This document shows positions 59,628-64,000 of a stretch of DNA of 64,000 bases, in pieces. Source of the DNA: Holacanthus passer (lineage: Eukaryota; Chordata; Actinopteri; Pomacanthidae); assembly GCA_025331565.1 (NCBI GenBank), contig JAFREQ010000011.1, forward strand, positions 10,498,001-10,562,000, read 5' to 3'. The notes under the pieces were generated by a model, which did not search any database, was not told where the DNA came from, and saw nothing but the letters and a program-made list of their open reading frames with translations. Made by a program: the position numbers and the translations under genes. The first letter of the stretch is position 1. Every line of letters begins with the position of its first letter.

Positions 59628-59971
59628 TAGAGCTGCAACTAACAATTGCTTTCATTATCGATTAATCAATTGCTTGTTTTTGCTATAAAATTTCAAAAGA
59701 TGAAAAATATAGGACAAAAAAAATGACATGTCATGTCATTACAATTTTCAAAGGTTTTCAAGTCCAGAACCCAAAAAATTCAGTTTACTATGATATATTA
59801 TAAAGACAAGCATCAAATCCTCACATTTGCAAAGCTGAAGCCTGCAAATTTTTGGTATTGTTGCTTAGAAAAATGACTGATTTGATGACAATTCATCATT
59901 TATTGAATTAGGTGCTGAATAATTTTCTGTTGATCAACTAATCGATGACTCAGCCAATCACTTCAGCTCTA
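59628..59971. mobile_element. TAGAGCTG-ended hAT-like nonautonomous element
   Basis: Begins TAGAGCTGCAACTAAC and ends CTTCAGCTCTA, with internal ATTATCGATTAATCAATT and GATCAACTAATCGATGA, a well-known teleost repeat. Flanking octamers CATCCCAC and GATCCCCC match at six of eight positions, a possible decayed 8-bp duplication. No transposase frame. Confidence 0.7.
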
Positions 59972-60844
59972 GATCCCCCACAGACCATCCAGCTGCCATA
60001 CATACTCCAGTGCACTAATTCTATATTAATCCACGGCTGAAAATAGTCCCCATCAAATGCTCTATTTACTTCTCTCTGAGTAATGTTTGCTAGAAACTAG
60101 TGTCCAGCTGTTTTAGGAAAACAAAAGAAAAAAAGAAAGAATTTTTTGTGAACCATTATGAAAAATGAACGAACAGGCTTATTGCCACAGATGAGGTGGT
60201 GAAGTTGAAAGACTAATGCATTGCTGGTTTTGGTCTTTTCGAGGAATTGTTGTTAAGTAAAGCACTGAATGAACGCCAGCCTTATCTTTCAGGGACGCGC
60301 AAAGTAAAATAATACAGCAGCAGGAAAAGTCATATAATCCAGCAGTAGTGGGAAACAGGCAGCGCTGTCAGGGTGGGTGGGAGAGAGAGATCCCCAGCAG
60401 CAGTCCTGGCCCAGTGTGACTCACAGGCTAAATGAGCCAGGCGTGTTGCCCCCTGATGCTCTGTGACCTAGATTGAGAGACGCAGGCAGGACCGTAATCT
60501 CTCTTTCCTCTCCCTCTCTCTCAGTATGGAACAGGCTGTAGAGATGAAAACCTGCCTCTCCTCCGCAGCATCGCAGACAGGCGGTGGGATGGACGCTGGA
60601 AAATCCACACATGCACTTATCGGGCCGGACAGTTCCAGCAGGCGAGACAACAATCAAACGAAGAGATGCAGAAAAATACTTACTTATACTGCTTTGCTGG
60701 ACGTGTGATACAGTTATAGTCACACATGTACGTATGCAATAGGACTGGCATGCACCATAGGTTCTGAGCAGGGCTGTGAATCATATGAAACACATCGACA
60801 CTAGAGTTGACGTGACATCTGGGTTTCAACACTAATATGTTTTT

Positions 60845-61140
60845 AGCGATGCTAGCAGCACGGCTCTAAGGACAGCAATGACGGTCTGCTGGTCGGTCTG
60901 TCGGCTCACTACTGCTGGGTGGATTGTCATGAAATTTGGTACAGGCATTCATGTTCCCCTCAGGATGAGATCTAATAACTTTGCTGATCGGCTGACTTGT
61001 TCTCTAGCACCAACATCAGACACACTTCGATTAACTCCACAGATATTTGCAACACGAGCCACGATTTTAGTGAGAATGGTCTTTTTTGCATTTCATGTTT
61101 GCTGAGAAAAATATAAAAATGATGATGATATGATTTTTGC
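60845..61140. mobile_element. Dispersed repeat family R1, copy 2
   Basis: Blocks GCTAGCAGCACGGCTCT, GGTCGGTCTGTCGGCTCAC, TTGTCATGAAATTTGGTACA and GGCATTCATGTTCCCCTCAG are in the same order as at 47455-47620. It is longer and better preserved than copy 1. Confidence 0.6.
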
Positions 61141-62549
61141 TGGAGTCTGCACCAAACAAGCATGTTCCTTTACATCTGGAGAATATGATTTGTAGACTGG
61201 GACACCTCTGCAGCACCACAATGCTTCATTTATAATGATATGTTGTGACACACTTTATCCAAAAATACAGCTCCTGCCATTTGGAAATTGCACTTGGTCA
61301 TATTGTATTTCTATAATATTTCGATTCACTGCTCAGTCCTAACACAAACACACTAAACTCAGATTCAGTTATACAATAACTTTGCCCGAGTAAAAGACAG
61401 TCAAAGTTGACAAGATTATGAGTCAAATCAGACACTTGATGCCAACTTTCGCTAACTTTCGCAACTCTTGATGCCATGCGCTGGCTGTCCTCTTGTGAGC
61501 AGCATCTTCACCAAGCAATCCATCTCTGGTCGCTGTCGCACACTCACATATACAACATACTGTAAATGTGGGAGCTGCAGACGCAACGATGCTCACGCGC
61601 TCTCAAGCTGAGCAGCTTAAACAGTTGTGGTTCAGTGCTCTAAATTCCAGTCTGGCTCAATCACCAAGACTTTGATCCCTTCAATGGCTTTCTTTGTGTC
61701 CTTAAAGTCACAGAGGTTAAAGTAGGTGGAGTTGCTCTCTTTCTCCCTCACACTTACACACATTTGGAAAAAAATACACACAAATACACACACACACTGT
61801 AGCCCACAACTATTGCTGTGGAAAAAAGTGCTGATGCATTTTTTCTTCTATTTGTCGTGAGGGGAGACCCATGTATTGGGACAACAATGGGGCGATTGTT
61901 TGCATGTAAAAGATATCCATGAGAATTTAAGAGTCATTGGGCGGCCAGCTGCTGCTCACCTCGTCCCATCAACGTTGTGCAGGCTGAGTGCTGTCGAGCA
62001 GACGGCGAACACACTTCATCGCACTAGATGATGTGGATACAGGAGTGGGGCATCTGGACAGCAGCGAGGTTTTTTATTAGAAAAGAGTCGCCTCTGATCT
62101 AAAGTTACAGACGGTCGAGCCGAGTCCTCTGAGGCCAAGTCCTCAGCAGAGGGTCAGTCACTCTGGGGGGAGTCACCTTACCACACACACTTTAGCCTTA
62201 AAACAGTAAAACCGTCACAGGTGACTCAGGCTGTTCTCAAAGATAGTTCTGTCAGTTCTGCCAACAGACCAGTTCCGGCTGCTCCAGTCAGGCCATCTGA
62301 TCGGAGCAAAGCAGTAGCTGCTTCCAAGCTGTCACAGACTGTAAACAGACGAGGAGGGGACCCACTCCAACTCATTCCTAACTCCAGTCAATGTTATTAG
62401 CTTGACACCTGATATAAAGAGAATTACCTGAGGCTTTGATTCGATGACAGGGTTCTCATTTACTTTAAGTTGAAAAAAAATAATCAGCTTTAATTTTGAT
62501 AATCAACTCTGTTCTATAACACTATAAACTGAATATCTTTCATATTGAA

Positions 62550-62703
62550 TATCGTTTTGGACAGATAGTTGGATAAAACAAGCAATTTGAAGACATGACC
62601 ACTGGATATTTGAACTTGGAAAGTGGATACTTTTTTTTTTTTATTTTAATACTTTAATTTTTTTCAGAAAAATTGACAGATTAATTGATTTTTTGCAGCT
62701 CTA
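62550..62703. mobile_element. Truncated second copy of the TAGAGCTG family
   Basis: The end GATTAATTGATTTTTTGCAG followed by CTCTA, and the block GGATAAAACAAGCAATTTGA, match the family at 59628-59971 read in the other orientation. The other end is missing and an 11-13 base T run interrupts it. Confidence 0.55.
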
Positions 62704-63868
62704 ATATCAGGTAAATAACCTTTGTGTTCTTCTTAGTGAAAACCTGATGTTATTTTTCAGTCTTTTAAAATGACTAAATAAATAAAAACTGACATGATGC
62801 ATCTAGTCACTTTATTCTAGATATTAAATTTTCTAACTCTACACCAGTGCATATCCAGTTAATTCATCTGTTCCTCTACCTGCCCTACATCCATTAAAAA
62901 CAAGTGAGTTAAGTGTTACAGGATAAATATTGCTGTTATTAATGTACAATTACTGCATTCCACTGCATGGTGTACACTTGATTACACAGTGATTTCCCAT
63001 CATCCACTGCCTCTCACCCATGTTAAGCGAGTTGAATACAGAGTGAACATCCCAGCCTCCATTATCCAGCCTCATTATCACATTGTTAATTGGTGTCTAT
63101 TATTAACCAGAACACACACTCAACCCTCCAGCGGCTCAGGTCAAAGCATAACACAGTCACGCTCTGTGACGCCCTGTCAATTTGACTAATAAATAACTTG
63201 TCATGAATGACATGCCGTCAAGTGATACCTTCAAACAACAGGTAGGCCATCATAGAAATGGGTTATAACAGTTATAACAAACAAGAACAAGTGACAGAGA
63301 AGATCATTGTGGAGGAAACACGGACAGATAGTTTGTCCATTCAAACTTTCAAACACATGTCCTGTATGATTTGCTGCCTTTTCATGAATGAGAGAAAAAT
63401 ACCCTCCACACTGACTCTGTTACTACTAAAATGAATAAACTAGGCTGAACAAGTGCACAGTAATGATGACAAACTGTTTCCACTTAGGCTTTCTAATGTG
63501 ACGTGAAGCTTCACCTGTCCTCCAACGTGGGCACTTCCAGGTATCCCTGTGTGCATCTGTGTCGCAAGAGGGACCGAGGCATCATCAGTGGCCCATACAT
63601 CCCTCCTGCCTGGCTCTCCATGTGAAACACAACATTACTCATCCACCCCCGGGCACCTGAGAGCTGCACAGCACCAATCAAGCTGCTGCGCTGTGATTCA
63701 CAGTGTGAGGAGGAGACTTGCATAACAGCCAGCACCATATTCCCATTTCCCACAGTCATTCCTACAAAACAAATAAGCCTCCTATATGTGCTGCAGTTTC
63801 AGGGTGCAGGCTCTGAGAGCAGCAGAGGGGCCACAACATCATTGAGTGTCCACACACTCACTCATACT

Positions 63869-63894
63869 CACACACACACACACACACACACACA
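63869..63894. repeat. (CA)13 microsatellite
   Basis: A pure CA run near the right edge of the window, in dip2b intron 1. Confidence 0.9.
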
Positions 63895-64000
63895 GGCCTC
63901 TGGGATGTCAAACTTGACCCATTTTCCTCCACAGGAGTGTTTATACTTATGTAGCTGTGATGATGAGCAATGCATGCAGATACTGAGGATCCAAACAAGA

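Larger units (their letters stand above)
50396..64000 (-). other. dip2b intron 1 (incomplete, at least 13.6 kb)
   Basis: Exon 2 begins at 50395 and no exon 1 (expected to be GC-rich and to encode an acidic EL-rich N terminus) was seen. The region is a repeat-bearing intron with low-complexity GA, CA and A tracts. The open frames in it, including 51662-52165 and 63511-63759 on the minus strand, show no family motifs or splice support. Confidence 0.6.

Noticed and set aside
63511..63759. 82-codon minus-strand frame, considered as dip2b exon 1
   Set aside because: It lacks the acidic EL-rich N terminus expected and has no suitable phase-1 donor.
1..64000. CRISPR arrays, bacterial operons, phage or integrated virus genes
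   Set aside because: None seen; the window is ordinary vertebrate gene-bearing DNA with introns.

Overview
The window is nuclear DNA from a bony fish, most likely a percomorph teleost. Coding sequence is split into small exons with GT-AG introns, microsatellites are frequent, and the interspersed repeats are of types typical of fish. Protein similarity and gene order point to the fish counterpart of the human 12q13 block (DIP2B, ATF1, METTL7A, SCN8A). Family assignments were made by reading translations against remembered family sequences; no database search was run.

Layout. The first coding exon of a voltage-gated sodium channel alpha subunit (scn8a type) lies on the minus strand at 6143-6433. 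The rest of that gene runs off the left edge, and a possible 5' noncoding exon lies near 10.6 kb. Two complete two-exon genes of the METTL7A/TMT1A thiol methyltransferase family lie in tandem on the plus strand (15904-18222 and 18904-20810). A complete atf1 gene (bZIP transcription factor, seven coding exons, 308 residues) lies on the minus strand at 21614-24366, with a GC-rich promoter near 25.0-25.35 kb. From 29429 to 50395, 37 consecutive minus-strand exons encode almost all of dip2b: exon 2 through the stop codon, about 1580 residues, with every splice phase compatible. The remaining 13.6 kb is dip2b intron 1; exon 1 was not found and should lie beyond 64000.

The noncoding DNA holds several datable or classifiable elements. 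These are an 87-bp hAT-type element with a perfect 8-bp target duplication, a 603-bp TTAA-flanked element with inverted ends, a deletion derivative of a Tc1-like transposon, a SINE-like insertion with a perfect 10-bp target duplication, a TAGAGCTG-ended element, and two copies of one unclassified dispersed repeat.

The genes do not form a pathway. They are neighbours by ancestry: an ion channel, SAM-dependent methyltransferases, a cAMP-responsive transcription factor and a DMAP1-binding/adenylate-forming-domain protein. I found no convincing previously undescribed biological system. The most interesting points are local: an overlapping upstream reading frame in scn8a exon 1, convergent overlapping 3' ends of mettl7a copy 2 and atf1, a tandem in-frame splice acceptor and a proline/glutamine-rich insertion in dip2b, and the young or well-preserved transposon footprints.
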